Notes: generated from the sequence alone by a model not told the origin. A stretch of 64,000 nucleotides of DNA from Terriglobia bacterium (GCA_020073665.1 JAIQEU010000001.1:1-64000), one strand, 5' to 3'; numbered from the stretch's first letter, positions 8,664-17,929 are shown. Program-made: numbers and translations.

Positions 8664-8739
8664 GCAGTTATCATTGCTAGCATGAATCGCTATGCTTTTG
8701 CTGCTGGTGCGGTAGCACGCGAGTGCGCCCACTCGCAAG

Positions 8740-8745
8740 TATAAT
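8740..8745 (+). promoter_or_regulatory. Possible -10 box (TATAAT)
   Basis: A perfect TATAAT in GC-rich surroundings, 30 bases before the ATG at 8775. No TTGACA-like -35 is visible at the expected distance, so the call is weak. If used, transcription would start near 8752, which would favour the long form of the GT2 protein. Confidence 0.3.
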
Positions 8746-8774
8746 ATTTTACAGCAGCTTACGATAGCGCCTAG

Positions 8775-10064
8775 ATGTCCCTCCAGTCACCCGAGGGGGG
8801 ACTGCGGGATACCGTAATCGAGCGGTTAGATGATAAACTACAGCGATTGTGCGCGTTTCTGACCGAAGCACTCGGCGTTGTCCTCCGGGGCCGATTCATA
8901 ATAGTTTGGGGATGTGGAGGATTGCCTGAAGTGTTTGTCAAGAACACTGGATCGCCAGCGGCCGCCGCTCGCCACCTCGCTCACGGAGGTGTCCGCCCGC
9001 AGCGCGATGATTCTCAAAGTGAGGGCGAATCAGTGCTGGTGAGTGTAGTCATTCCTGCGTATCAAGCGGCTCGGTACATCGCCCAGGCCCTGGACTCGGT
9101 ACTCACCCAGACCTATGTGGACTTCGAAGTTCTCGTCATCAACGACGGTTCGCCGGACACCGACCTGTTGGAACAGGTCCTGCAGCCTTACTTGGCAAGC
9201 ATCCGTTATTTCAAGCAGGAGAATCGGGGCCCCAGCGGCGCACGCAACACTGGAATACTGCAGGCGCGAGGAAAGTACGTCGCCTTTCTCGACAGCGATG
9301 ACGTTTGGTTTCCGATACACCTTGCCAGCCAGATGGCGTTGTTGCAGAAGGATCCTGCGCTGGGACTGGTTTACGGCGACTCAGTATTGCTGAAAAACGA
9401 CGTTCCGGTAGACCATGCTTTCGGCCGCGAGCCCCAGGCTTCAGAAGTCACTTTCGAAAGTCTGCTGCGGTGGAACTGTACGGTGGGTACATCCACCACC
9501 GTGGCATCGCGCCAAGCCCTTATCGATGCCGGCCTTTTCGATGAACAATTCATGCGCTGCGAAGATTTTGATCTCTGGCTGCGCATGGCCTTTAGGGGCG
9601 TTGCCATGGATTACTCGCGAGACGCCACCATCTTTCACCGTTTGACCAGCGACGGCTTGGCAGCCGACCCTGCCCGGATGCGCCTGGCCCGCATTGAGGT
9701 CTACGAGAAGATCGCGGCTAAGCTGCCGGTTTCAGATGCGCAAGAAAAACTGATCCGCAGCATGATTGAAAAGACAGAGGCATTTTGCCAGGTGGTCCTG
9801 GCCAAGAAATTTCTGCAGGAAGGCGAATACAGCCGCGCCCTGGATGCCGCTAAGAGGGCCAGTGACGTGCTCGACGACTGGAGACTGCGGGTCGCGGTTT
9901 TTGGCTTGCGCAGGTTTCCCCGTTCGCTTCGCCATTCTCATCGCGCGTATGAGCAGATGATGGATTTGCGGAACCGTATCGGCTGGGGCAATTCAGCTCG
10001 CAATCTGAAGCCACTCAGCCTCGAACCCAGGCCCGAAGTCAGACCGACTGAACCTGTTCTTTGA
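8775..10064 (+). CDS. Glycosyltransferase family 2
   Basis: A cytoplasmic inverting GT-A glycosyltransferase. The GT2 core starts near residue 88 with LVSVVIPAYQAARYI, continues with VINDGSPDTD and the metal-binding AFLDSDDVWFP (DxD), and has the acceptor-loop region CEDFDLWLRMA. The first 85 residues do not resemble a GT2 extension and may not be translated; a GTG at 9033 lies in frame immediately before the core. I keep ATG 8775 because a TATAAT lies just upstream, but neither start has a strong ribosome binding site. It stands at the head of the plus-strand block of sulfotransferase and sugar genes, suggesting it adds a sugar to the EPS repeat unit. Confidence 0.82.
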   Translation: MSLQSPEGGLRDTVIERLDDKLQRLCAFLTEALGVVLRGRFIIVWGCGGLPEVFVKNTGSPAAAARHLAHGGVRPQRDDSQSEGESVLVSVVIPAYQAARYIAQALDSVLTQTYVDFEVLVINDGSPDTDLLEQVLQPYLASIRYFKQENRGPSGARNTGILQARGKYVAFLDSDDVWFPIHLASQMALLQKDPALGLVYGDSVLLKNDVPVDHAFGREPQASEVTFESLLRWNCTVGTSTTVASRQALIDAGLFDEQFMRCEDFDLWLRMAFRGVAMDYSRDATIFHRLTSDGLAADPARMRLARIEVYEKIAAKLPVSDAQEKLIRSMIEKTEAFCQVVLAKKFLQEGEYSRALDAAKRASDVLDDWRLRVAVFGLRRFPRSLRHSHRAYEQMMDLRNRIGWGNSARNLKPLSLEPRPEVRPTEPVL

Positions 10065-10209
10065 CTTACGCACGCCTGGGGAGTGCGGTACGCTGAAACT
10101 ATGGCGACGCAGCTTGCCCGCCTGGATTCAACCTCCCTTAAGAGAGCAACCGGGTTTTCATGAGACCGGCGTTCACGAACGGCCGAAGCACATCAGGTGA
10201 GCCTTACGA

Positions 10210-11076
10210 ATGATTGCGCGCATCATTGCCGGGACCAGGCAACTACTGGAGTTACACCATCCGGGGCGTAATCTGGTGGTCTTTCCCGACGACGTGTTTA
10301 TTGTGTCCTACCCCAAGTCGGGAAATACCTGGACACGTTTCCTGATTGCCAACCTGGTGCATCCCGAGGAGCCCGCAAATTTCGCCAATATCAACCGCAT
10401 CATCCCGGACCCGGAGGCGTTGTCGAAGCGCGAACTCGGCCGCTTGCCGCGTCCCCGGTATATCAAGAGCCATCAATATTTCGACCCGCGCTATCAGAAG
10501 ATCGTCTATGTGGTCCGCGATCCCCGCGACGTTGCCCTTTCGCAGTATCACTTCCACCGTAAACGCCGCCTGATCGACGATGACTATCCGAAAGAAAAGT
10601 TCGTCACCCTCTTCGTAGCCGGGGAAACCAGCGTTTACGGGTCCTGGGGAGAAAATGTGGCCAGCTGGGTAGCCACGCGCCACGGCCGCCCTGGGTTCCT
10701 GCTGCTGCGCTACGAAGATATGATGGAAAACGCTATGCGCGAAATGGCGGAGGTCGCTTCCTTCCTGGGTATCGCCGTCACGCCGGAGCGTTTGGCTCGG
10801 GTTGTGGAACTCAGCTCCGCGGACGAGATGCGCAAGCTGGAAGCCGCCCAGGCGCACATGTGGTCTTCCACGAAAGACACACGCCAGGATGTTCCGTTCG
10901 TACGCGCGGCCAAGTCCGGCGGCTGGAGAGCGGAATTGCCAGAATCTGCCATTGCGGAACTGGAGACCGCGTGGGCTCCCCTGATGCAGTGGCTGAGCTA
11001 CGAGCTTTCCCTGGCGAAGGCACCGGCCAACGATTCACGTGTCCTGCAAGCCACGTTGGAGGCACCCCGCCGATGA
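10210..11076 (+). CDS. PAPS-dependent sulfotransferase A
   Basis: A 288-aa cytosolic-type sulfotransferase. The 5'-phosphosulfate loop is YPKSGNTWTRFL (residues about 34-45), the 3'-phosphate motif is VYVVRDPRDVALSQY, and a His in IKSHQYF occupies the region of the catalytic base. These are the signatures of the Sulfotransfer_1 fold, which moves sulfate from PAPS to a hydroxyl or amine. Its stop overlaps the start of a close paralogue (ATGA, 11073-11076). PAPS would be provided by the synthase at 16142. The acceptor is unknown, but sugar-nucleotide and flippase genes follow in the same direction, which suggests a glycan intermediate. Confidence 0.9.
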   Translation: MIARIIAGTRQLLELHHPGRNLVVFPDDVFIVSYPKSGNTWTRFLIANLVHPEEPANFANINRIIPDPEALSKRELGRLPRPRYIKSHQYFDPRYQKIVYVVRDPRDVALSQYHFHRKRRLIDDDYPKEKFVTLFVAGETSVYGSWGENVASWVATRHGRPGFLLLRYEDMMENAMREMAEVASFLGIAVTPERLARVVELSSADEMRKLEAAQAHMWSSTKDTRQDVPFVRAAKSGGWRAELPESAIAELETAWAPLMQWLSYELSLAKAPANDSRVLQATLEAPRR

Positions 11077-11966
11077 AGTACGGGATAAAGCGGGCGATCA
11101 AGTACCTGCTGGGCACCGACATCGCGGGACGCAACCTGGCCGTTTATCCCGACGATACCTTCATCGTTTCCTACCCGCGCTCGGGAAATACCTGGACCCG
11201 TTTCCTGGTGGGGAACTTGATCAGTCCCGACCAGCCGGCCACTTTCGCCAACATCGAGCGCCTGGTTCCGGACGCCGAGGCCCAATCCAGCCGTTACCTG
11301 AAGCGCGTGCCGAGGCCGCGAGTTATCAAGAGCCATCAGTATTTCGACCACCGCTACCCGAGGGTTATTTACATTGTGCGCGACCCTCGGGATGTGGCGC
11401 TTTCCTACTACAACTTTCAGAGGAAATATCGCCAAATCGAGGATGGCTTCGACCTGACCCGTTACGTCAGCGATTTTGTCGGCGGCCGTCTGAGTTCCTC
11501 GGGCTGGGGAACCTGGGGAGAAAACGTCGGCAGCTGGATCGCCGCACGTGGCGGCCAGACTGGCTTCCTGCTGCTGCGCTATGAAGACATGATCGCCGAC
11601 ACTCCACGGGAACTGGCCAAGGTCGCCGCCTTCTTCGGAATCGCAGCCCCACCGCAGAGGCTGGCTACGGCCATCGAGCGAAGTTCAGCCGACCACATGC
11701 GCCAACTGGAGAAGACTCAAGGTGGCGAGTGGGTTTCCACAAAGAACAAGCGCGACGACATTCCCTTCATAGGAGCGGCGTCGCCTGGGACCTGGAAAGC
11801 GAAGCTGCCCGAGAGTTCAGTGGCCGAGGTCGAATCGGCCTGGGCGCCGTTGATGACCCGGCTCGGCTATGAACTGATGAACCCTCCACCCGGCGATGCC
11901 CGCACCGCGCGGGTGGTGCGCGATGCTGCCCCGCATCCCGTGGCCGCCAAAGGACCCTCCGAATGA
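11073..11966 (+). CDS. PAPS-dependent sulfotransferase B
   Basis: A 297-aa paralogue of the preceding gene, colinear over its whole length and sharing, for instance, IKSHQYFD, IVRDPRDVALSYY and GFLLLRYEDM. The PAPS loop reads YPRSGNTWTRFL. The start is ATG 11073, within the ATGA overlap; a longer open frame exists upstream but lies inside gene A. The pair probably arose by tandem duplication and may sulfate different positions or residues. Its stop overlaps the Gfo/Idh gene (ATGA, 11963-11966), so these genes form one translationally coupled unit. Confidence 0.9.
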   Translation: MKYGIKRAIKYLLGTDIAGRNLAVYPDDTFIVSYPRSGNTWTRFLVGNLISPDQPATFANIERLVPDAEAQSSRYLKRVPRPRVIKSHQYFDHRYPRVIYIVRDPRDVALSYYNFQRKYRQIEDGFDLTRYVSDFVGGRLSSSGWGTWGENVGSWIAARGGQTGFLLLRYEDMIADTPRELAKVAAFFGIAAPPQRLATAIERSSADHMRQLEKTQGGEWVSTKNKRDDIPFIGAASPGTWKAKLPESSVAEVESAWAPLMTRLGYELMNPPPGDARTARVVRDAAPHPVAAKGPSE

Positions 11967-13000
11967 CCGACCCGATTCGCCTGGCGATCCTGGGCTGCGG
12001 GACCATAGCCCGGACGTCACATCTGCCGGCGGTGCTGGTCCATCCGGATGTGCGTCTGGCGGCCCTCGTTGATTCAGATCTGAAACGGGCCCAGTCACTG
12101 CTCCCGGGCACTCCCGAAGGATGTGTGGCGGTCACCTATTACCGTCCCCTGTTTGGGCAGTTAGACGCCATCATTAACACGCTGCCCAACAGCCTGCACG
12201 CTCCAGTCACGCTCGAGGCCCTGCGTGCTGGAGTTCACGTCTTGTGCGAGAAGCCGCTCGCCACCACCGCAGCCGACGCCCGGGTCTGCGCCGAGACGGC
12301 CGAACAGAAGAACCGCGTGCTGGCGGTGGGCATGAACCGCCGCTTCGTGGCCAGCCATCCTCTGCTGCGACTGGTGCTGCGGGAAGGCTTGCTGGGCCCG
12401 GTTCAAGACTACGAATGGCAATACGGTGGCGCTTTCGCCTGGAAGAGTGCCTCCGGTTTTTATTTCTCGCGGGCCTTGGCGGGCGGCGGCGCACTGATTG
12501 ATTTTGGCGTCCACATGCTCGACAGCCTGATCGACTGGTTTGGCCCGGTGTCGGAGTTCGACTACCAGGATGACAACTTGGGCAGCGGCATTGAAGCCAA
12601 CGCCCTCCTGGATGTGAAGCACGCCGGACCTTACGGCGAAATTCAGGGGCATCTGCGAGTCAGCCGCACTTACACGTTAAAGAACAGTTTGCTGGTACGT
12701 GGCGCCGCAGCCACGGCGGAAATACCGGCGACTGATCCTGATGTGGTGATCCTGCACCGCACCATCCAGGGACAAGCGGTCAGCGAAACCCTGCGCCTGC
12801 CGGATTATCCCGCGACCAGCAGCTTCTACAAGCAGCTGGATAATTTTGTGGAAAGCATCCGCGGCCGCCAGAAGCCGGAGGCCGACGGGCGGCGCGCCCT
12901 CGAGGTCATCGGCCTGATCGAGGATTGCTATCGCCAGGCGCGGCGCATTCCCGAACCCTGGTTCGAACCGCTTCCGGAACTCGCGAAGGCCGGCGCATGA
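11963..13000 (+). CDS. Gfo/Idh/MocA-family oxidoreductase
   Basis: A 345-aa NAD(P)-dependent sugar oxidoreductase. The Rossmann motif LAILGCGTIARTSHLPA is at the N-terminus, followed by VLCEKPLATT, which carries the EKP signature lysine, and a C-terminal alpha/beta domain with GGGALIDFGVHMLD. Family members oxidise or reduce hydroxyls of sugars or sugar nucleotides. It overlaps both neighbours by ATGA, so it is fixed in an operon with the sulfotransferases and the epimerase and probably helps make the activated sugar of the repeat unit. The exact substrate cannot be read from the sequence. Confidence 0.85.
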   Translation: MTDPIRLAILGCGTIARTSHLPAVLVHPDVRLAALVDSDLKRAQSLLPGTPEGCVAVTYYRPLFGQLDAIINTLPNSLHAPVTLEALRAGVHVLCEKPLATTAADARVCAETAEQKNRVLAVGMNRRFVASHPLLRLVLREGLLGPVQDYEWQYGGAFAWKSASGFYFSRALAGGGALIDFGVHMLDSLIDWFGPVSEFDYQDDNLGSGIEANALLDVKHAGPYGEIQGHLRVSRTYTLKNSLLVRGAAATAEIPATDPDVVILHRTIQGQAVSETLRLPDYPATSSFYKQLDNFVESIRGRQKPEADGRRALEVIGLIEDCYRQARRIPEPWFEPLPELAKAGA

Positions 13001-14148
13001 ACTGGAAAGACAAAACCGTGCTCGTGACCGGCGCCACCGGCTTCATTGGTGGGCGAATTTGTGAGCGCCTGGTGCAGGCGGGCAACACGCGCGTGCGTGC
13101 CCTGGTCCACACGGTGCAGCATGCGGCCCGCATCGCGCGGCTTCCCATCGAGCTTTGCCCGGGCAACCTGCTGGATGCGGCCTCCTTGCGCTCGGCCATG
13201 GGTGACGCCAAGATCGTCATTCATTGCGGCCTGGGCAGCGGGCGGGGCATCGCACGCGGGACCGAGAATCTGCTGCGACAAGCACAGGCGGTCGGGGTCG
13301 AACGGTTCATCCACATGAGCACCGCCGCGGTGTACGGTTTCACCCCGCCACCGGGAAGCGAGACCGAGGATGCGCCGCTGCGTCTCACCGGCGATGCGTA
13401 TTGTGACAACAAGCTGCGCGCCGAGCGGGTGGTGCGGCGGTTCCGCGGAGGCGGCGTGCCGGCCGTCATCCTGCGCCCGTCTATCGTCTACGGACCTTGC
13501 TCTGCCTGGTCGACCCGTCTGATTCCTGATCTGCAGGAAGGCCGAGTCGTGCTCATCGATGGGGGCCGCGGCGCCTGCAATACCACCTACGTCGACAACC
13601 TGGTGGATGCCATTTTTCTGTCCCTGGAAAATGACAAGTCAGTCGGGCAAACGTTCTTCATCACCGACGGCGAGCGGTTGACCTGGGGAGATTTCATCCA
13701 GAGTCACGTGGCCATGTTAGGCGAGAAAATGACGCTGCCCGTGGTTTCGAAGGAGGAAATTCTGGCTTACTACCGGCAGCAGCCCGGCCTGATTGCCGGA
13801 TCAATCAAAGCCACCGGCCGCGCCTTGCGCAGCAAGGAACTGCGGCAGATCCTGCAGCAGATCCCCGCCACGGAACGGGTCCTCTCGGGAATGTGGGGAT
13901 GGTTGGGATCCCTCCCGGAAGAACGGCGGGAGAAGATTCGTGGCCGCGTCGGCGTGCCTCGGCGTTCCCCAGACCCAACCACCAACGGCAGGTACATGCC
14001 GGACGAAGTCACCTTGGCGACTCAGACTGGAACCGTCTTTTTCCAGATTGACAAGGCTAAGAGGATCTTGGGGTACACTCCGCGGATTCCATTCGCCCGG
14101 GGCATTCAGCTGGTCGAACAGTGGTTGCGCTTTGCAAACTACCTGTAG
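12997..14148 (+). CDS. NAD-dependent epimerase/dehydratase (extended SDR)
   Basis: A 383-aa extended SDR. It opens with VLVTGATGFIGGRICERL (TGxxGxxG), and HMSTAAVYG is followed by YCDNKLRAE (YxxxK in altered form: Y with K four residues later). The start is ATG 12997 within the ATGA overlap with the oxidoreductase gene; the longer open frame would begin inside that gene. The family acts on nucleoside-diphosphate sugars or related metabolites as epimerase, dehydratase or reductase. Its coupling to Gfo/Idh suggests a two-step sugar conversion. The C-terminal 100 residues after GRALRSKELR are family-variable. Confidence 0.83.
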   Translation: MNWKDKTVLVTGATGFIGGRICERLVQAGNTRVRALVHTVQHAARIARLPIELCPGNLLDAASLRSAMGDAKIVIHCGLGSGRGIARGTENLLRQAQAVGVERFIHMSTAAVYGFTPPPGSETEDAPLRLTGDAYCDNKLRAERVVRRFRGGGVPAVILRPSIVYGPCSAWSTRLIPDLQEGRVVLIDGGRGACNTTYVDNLVDAIFLSLENDKSVGQTFFITDGERLTWGDFIQSHVAMLGEKMTLPVVSKEEILAYYRQQPGLIAGSIKATGRALRSKELRQILQQIPATERVLSGMWGWLGSLPEERREKIRGRVGVPRRSPDPTTNGRYMPDEVTLATQTGTVFFQIDKAKRILGYTPRIPFARGIQLVEQWLRFANYL

Positions 14149-14228
14149 CTCTTTTACGATGAAGACACTCCGCCTCACCGCTGCGACCAAGTCTTCAAAT
14201 CCAGCGCCAAGCTACGTTCCTGGGACAT

Positions 14229-15797
14229 ATGCGTAAGCTCGAGAAACGTCAGATCATCAAGAACGTCGGCTCCAGCTGGATATCCCTGGGCCTGAACATC
14301 GTGGTCGGGATTCTTCTTTCTCCGTTCATCCTGCACCGGCTGGGCGATGCCGCTTTCGGCATCTGGGTCCTGATTTTTTCGGTCACCGGGTACTACGGAC
14401 TCTTCGATCTTGGCATTCGCTCCTCCATCGTCCGCTACGTAGCAAAATTCTCTGCCACGGAAGACACCGAAGACCTGGCCAAGCTAGTCAACACCAGCCT
14501 CTTCAGTTACACCCTGATCGGGGTGGCCTGCATGGTAGTGACCGTGCTGGTGTGCCTGTTCGTCGACCACTTGTTTCACATTCCCGCCGAATTCCATGAC
14601 ACCGCGCGCTGGCTTCTGCTGATGGTGGGAGCATCGGTCGCGCTGGGATTTCCGTTGGGCATTTTTGGCGGATATCTGGAAGGTCTGCAGAAGTTCTACA
14701 TCCTGAACTGGACCAACATCGCGGCCACGCTACTGCGCGCCGTCTTCATCGTGGTGTTCTTGAACCGGGGCTACGGACTCTTGACGGTTGCCTTTATCAC
14801 CGTCTTCCTTCCCCTCGTCACCTCGGTGATCCGCAGCGTCCTGGCCTTGCGGATCCAGCCGGTCGCCTTCGGGCGCCGCTTCGTCGACCGGGACACTTTC
14901 CGGCAGATGGCGAACTACAGCGGCATCACCTTCATCATCATTCTCGCGGCTCGACTGAAGTTCAAGACCGATGAAATCGTGATCGGCGCTTTCCTTTCCG
15001 CCACCGCCATTACGTATTTCAATATTGGGGCCCGCATCGTCGATTATGCCGGGGAGGTGGTGGTCAGCCTATCGCAGATTTTTGTCCCCATGTCCAGCCA
15101 GTCTGACGCGGTGGGCAACATGAACCGCCTGCGAAAAATATTCGTCGCCGGCAATCGGCTTTGCGCTTTCACTATTTTTCCCATCTGCGCCATCCTGGTC
15201 ATCTCCGGCAAATCGGTGATTGAGGCCTGGGTGGGCAGTAAGTACATCGCGACCAGCTACCCGGTCATGCTGATCCTGGTCCTGCCAACCACCCTGATGC
15301 TGGCACAGGGGGCTTCCAGCCGAGTGCTGTTTGGCATGGGCAAGCACGGAACCTGGGCAGTGGTATCGCTGATTGAAGGAGTCTCGAACCTGGTTTTGAG
15401 CATCTTGCTGGTCCGTCCATACGGCATCATTGGCGATGCCGTGGGCACTGCGATTCCCCTGACATGTTCGATGGTATTTTTCATGCCTTCGCATCTGTGC
15501 AAGCGGCTGGGAATTCGCTTGCAGACGTTCCTGCGGGAAGCTTATCTTTTGCCCCTGCTGGCGTGCCTCCCGCTGATCGCGGTGCTGCTGCTGATGCAGC
15601 GCTGGTTCGTTGCCCACACCTATCGGCAGCTGGCCGTCCATCTACTCGCCGCAGGGTCGGCATACGGCCTGTGTCTGTTGTGGGCTTTCATGTCCAATGA
15701 GGCCCTTCGCGTGGGAGAGCTGACGGAAAAGGAAGCCGTTCATACGGACGTACAGGATGAAGAACCGCTGGTTGAGACCTTTCGCGAGGAGGTGTGA
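14229..15797 (+). CDS. Wzx-like polysaccharide flippase
   Basis: A 522-aa MOP-superfamily transporter with 12-14 predicted transmembrane helices. The N-terminus (NVGSSWISLGLNIVVGILLSPFILHRLG) is the typical first helix of O-antigen flippases, and YYGLFDLGIRSSIVRYVAKF is the characteristic second-helix/loop motif. It would move a polyprenyl-linked repeat unit across the inner membrane before Wzy polymerisation by the product of 45504-46856. It lies 80 bases behind the epimerase gene and is probably in the same transcript. A dyad at 15868-15897 follows. Confidence 0.88.
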   Translation: MRKLEKRQIIKNVGSSWISLGLNIVVGILLSPFILHRLGDAAFGIWVLIFSVTGYYGLFDLGIRSSIVRYVAKFSATEDTEDLAKLVNTSLFSYTLIGVACMVVTVLVCLFVDHLFHIPAEFHDTARWLLLMVGASVALGFPLGIFGGYLEGLQKFYILNWTNIAATLLRAVFIVVFLNRGYGLLTVAFITVFLPLVTSVIRSVLALRIQPVAFGRRFVDRDTFRQMANYSGITFIIILAARLKFKTDEIVIGAFLSATAITYFNIGARIVDYAGEVVVSLSQIFVPMSSQSDAVGNMNRLRKIFVAGNRLCAFTIFPICAILVISGKSVIEAWVGSKYIATSYPVMLILVLPTTLMLAQGASSRVLFGMGKHGTWAVVSLIEGVSNLVLSILLVRPYGIIGDAVGTAIPLTCSMVFFMPSHLCKRLGIRLQTFLREAYLLPLLACLPLIAVLLLMQRWFVAHTYRQLAVHLLAAGSAYGLCLLWAFMSNEALRVGELTEKEAVHTDVQDEEPLVETFREEV

Positions 15798-15867
15798 GTA
15801 CCTCTGGGCTTCTGCCCTGGCGGCGAGGCCTATGTCAGTTTTGTCGCAACAATTTGCACATTTAGCT

Positions 15868-15897
15868 GGCAATTGGGCTGTGCCAAATCCAATTGCC
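15868..15897. terminator. Inverted repeat after the flippase gene
   Basis: Perfect arms GGCAATTGG (15868-15876) and CCAATTGCC (15889-15897) with a 12-base spacer, 70 bases after the flippase stop. The following bases (TATTTGTTTTCAT) are T-rich, which fits a weak intrinsic terminator. The symmetric sequence could equally be an operator for the sulfate genes downstream. Confidence 0.45.
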
Positions 15898-16086
15898 TAT
15901 TTGTTTTCATATAGATAGACTTCTTTGAGATTTGCCCGAAGGAACCGGGATTGCTCAGCAAAAGGTGCGATCTTAAATAAGCGCACGTGGGGCTCGCTCC
16001 TCTAAGCTCTCCTTGAAGATGGTCTCGCTGGTGTACTTTCCCCTTGGTCCTTAGGGCAAGTCGAGAGAGTGTTCTTCCGTGGAGCT

Positions 16087-16117
16087 TTGACTGGACGAGC
16101 CGTACATACAATAAAAT
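16087..16117 (+). promoter_or_regulatory. Candidate promoter of the sulfate module
   Basis: TTGACT (16087-16092) resembles a -35 box. Two overlapping -10 candidates follow: TACAAT (16107-16112, 14-base spacer) and TAAAAT (16112-16117, 19-base spacer). Neither spacer is ideal, so this is tentative. Confidence 0.35.
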
Positions 16118-16141
16118 CATCGAACCTGGGAGGTTCACGCA

Positions 16142-17887
16142 TTGGTCGCTTCGACAAGTCATCTGGTTACACCACACGGTGGTGAACTCATTGATCTCAT
16201 TTCAAGCCCTGAACGAGCCAACGAACTTAAATCGCACTCGCGGGAATGGCCTTCCTGGGACCTGACCGCGCGCCAGCTCTGCGACCTGGAGCTGCTGATG
16301 AACGGCGGCTTCTCTCCCTTGCGCGGGTTCATGAACCGCAAGGACCACGAAAGCGTCTGCCACAACATGCGTCTGGCCAACGGCACGCTGTGGCCGATGC
16401 CCATCACCCTGGATGTGAAGGAAGAGTTCGCCAAGACACTGACCCCGGGCAGCAGCACGATTGCGTTGCGCGACCCCGAAGGAGTCATGCTCGCGGTGCT
16501 GCACGTAGAAGATGTGTGGCAACCTGATCGGAAGGAAGAAGCCAAAGCCGTTTTCAATTCTGTTTCCAGCGCCCACCCGGGAGCGGACTACGCCATCAAT
16601 CGATCCAACCCCTGGTATGTCGGCGGACGCATCGAAGGTCTGCAAAATCCATCCCACTATGATTTCCGCGCCCTGCGCCTGACACCGGCGGAGCTGCGCG
16701 CCGAGTTTGCCCGCATGGGCTGGCGCAAAGTGGTGGCTTTCCAGACCCGCAATCCCATGCACCGCGCCCACGTCGAGTTGACCCTGCGGGCTGCCAAGCA
16801 GGTGGAGAGCAATCTCCTCATCCACCCCTCGGTGGGCATGACCAAGCCCGGCGACGTGGACTACTTCATCCGCACCCGCTGCTACCAATTGCTCCTGGCC
16901 AAGTACCCGCAGGGCACGGTGAAGCTCTCCATGCTTCCCCTGGCCATGCGCATGGGCGGCCCTCGCGAAGCCCTGTGGCACGGACTGATTCGCAAAAACC
17001 ATGGCTGCACTCATTTCATTGTCGGCCGCGACCACGCCGGTCCAGGCAAGGACACGGACGGCAAACCGTTCTACGGTCCCTATGAAGCACAGGAACTGTT
17101 CAAGAAGCACGAAGCCGAGTTGGGCGTAACCATGGTGCCTTTCCAGATGATGGTGTACCTGGAAGATGAAGACCGCTACGTCCCCCAGGACGAGGTGCCC
17201 AAGGGCGCGCGGGTGCTCGACATCTCCGGTACGGAATTGCGACGGCGCTTGAACGAAGGCCGCGATATTCCCTCCTGGTTCACCTATCCGGAGGTGGTGA
17301 AGGAACTGCGCCGCAGCTATCCGCCGCGGCACAAGCAGGGCGTCACCATTTTCTTCACCGGCCTTTCCGGCTCGGGTAAATCGACCATCGCCAACGCTTT
17401 GATCACCAAGTTCCTCGAGTTGGGAGGACGCCCGGTCACCCTGCTCGACGGCGACCTGGTTCGCAAGCACCTTTCCTCGGAGCTGGGTTTCTCCAAGGAA
17501 CACCGCGACATCAACATCCGTCGCATCGGGTACGTGGCCTCGGAAATTACCAAGAATGGCGGCATCGCGATTTGCGCTCCCATCGCTCCCTACGAGGCTA
17601 CGCGCAAGGCTGTCCGCGAAATGGTCGAACGCTTTGGCGGCTTTGTGCTGGTCCACGTGGCCACACCCATCGAGGTCTGCGAGCAACGCGACCGCAAGGG
17701 ACTGTACGCCAAAGCGAGGGCTGGAATCGTAAAGGAGTTCACCGGCATCTCTGATCCTTATGAAGTACCGGAGAAAGCCGAAATGGTCATTAACACTGCG
17801 GACCTGTCTCCCGAAGAAGCCGCGCAGCAGATCCTCTTGCATCTGGAGCGGGAAGGCTTCATCGGGGTCAACGGGGACGGGGCCTAG
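16142..17887 (+). CDS. sat-cysC: Bifunctional sulfate adenylyltransferase/adenylylsulfate kinase (PAPS synthase)
   Basis: A 581-aa fusion that turns sulfate and ATP into APS and then PAPS. After a PUA-like N-terminal domain, the ATP sulfurylase core carries QTRNPMHRAH (about residue 200) and GRDHAGPGKD. The C-terminal APS kinase starts near residue 400 with the P-loop GLSGSGKS, and has RKGLYAKARAG and the phosphorylated-Ser-type region. Both halves look intact, so it can supply PAPS unaided. TTG 16142 is chosen for the TGGGAGG eight bases upstream and the family-typical LVTPHGGELIDL opening. No cysH, cysI or cysJ is nearby, so its role here is more likely sulfation than cysteine synthesis. 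Confidence 0.94.
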   Translation: MVASTSHLVTPHGGELIDLISSPERANELKSHSREWPSWDLTARQLCDLELLMNGGFSPLRGFMNRKDHESVCHNMRLANGTLWPMPITLDVKEEFAKTLTPGSSTIALRDPEGVMLAVLHVEDVWQPDRKEEAKAVFNSVSSAHPGADYAINRSNPWYVGGRIEGLQNPSHYDFRALRLTPAELRAEFARMGWRKVVAFQTRNPMHRAHVELTLRAAKQVESNLLIHPSVGMTKPGDVDYFIRTRCYQLLLAKYPQGTVKLSMLPLAMRMGGPREALWHGLIRKNHGCTHFIVGRDHAGPGKDTDGKPFYGPYEAQELFKKHEAELGVTMVPFQMMVYLEDEDRYVPQDEVPKGARVLDISGTELRRRLNEGRDIPSWFTYPEVVKELRRSYPPRHKQGVTIFFTGLSGSGKSTIANALITKFLELGGRPVTLLDGDLVRKHLSSELGFSKEHRDINIRRIGYVASEITKNGGIAICAPIAPYEATRKAVREMVERFGGFVLVHVATPIEVCEQRDRKGLYAKARAGIVKEFTGISDPYEVPEKAEMVINTADLSPEEAAQQILLHLEREGFIGVNGDGA

Positions 17888-17929
17888 TTTCGACGCCGGT
17901 CCTGGAGGTAGGACAGAAACGATCCGGTA

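Larger units (their letters stand above)
8452..8774. other. Intergenic region with repeats and an inverted repeat
   Basis: 323 bases without a supported gene. It holds copy 2 of the 22-bp repeat (8642-8663), a perfect inverted repeat TTACACTCA/TGAGTGTAA (8621-8629 and 8642-8650, 12-base spacer), and TTTACAGCAG twice (8658-8667 and 8748-8757). A perfect TATAAT occurs at 8740-8745. The mix of repeats suggests a recombination footprint with a promoter for the downstream GT2 gene at its right end. Confidence 0.55.
15798..16141. other. Intergenic region before the sulfate module
   Basis: 344 bases without a gene. It contains the dyad at 15868-15897 and, nearer the sulfate genes, promoter-like boxes at 16087-16117 and a strong ribosome binding site TGGGAGG (16127-16133) that supports the TTG start at 16142. 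The sulfate module therefore probably has its own promoter, separate from the sulfotransferase-flippase unit. Confidence 0.55.

Noticed and set aside
16202-17842. Long open frame antisense to the PAPS synthase gene
   Set aside because: It mirrors the codons of a strongly supported gene, lacks an initiation signal and has no recognisable domain.
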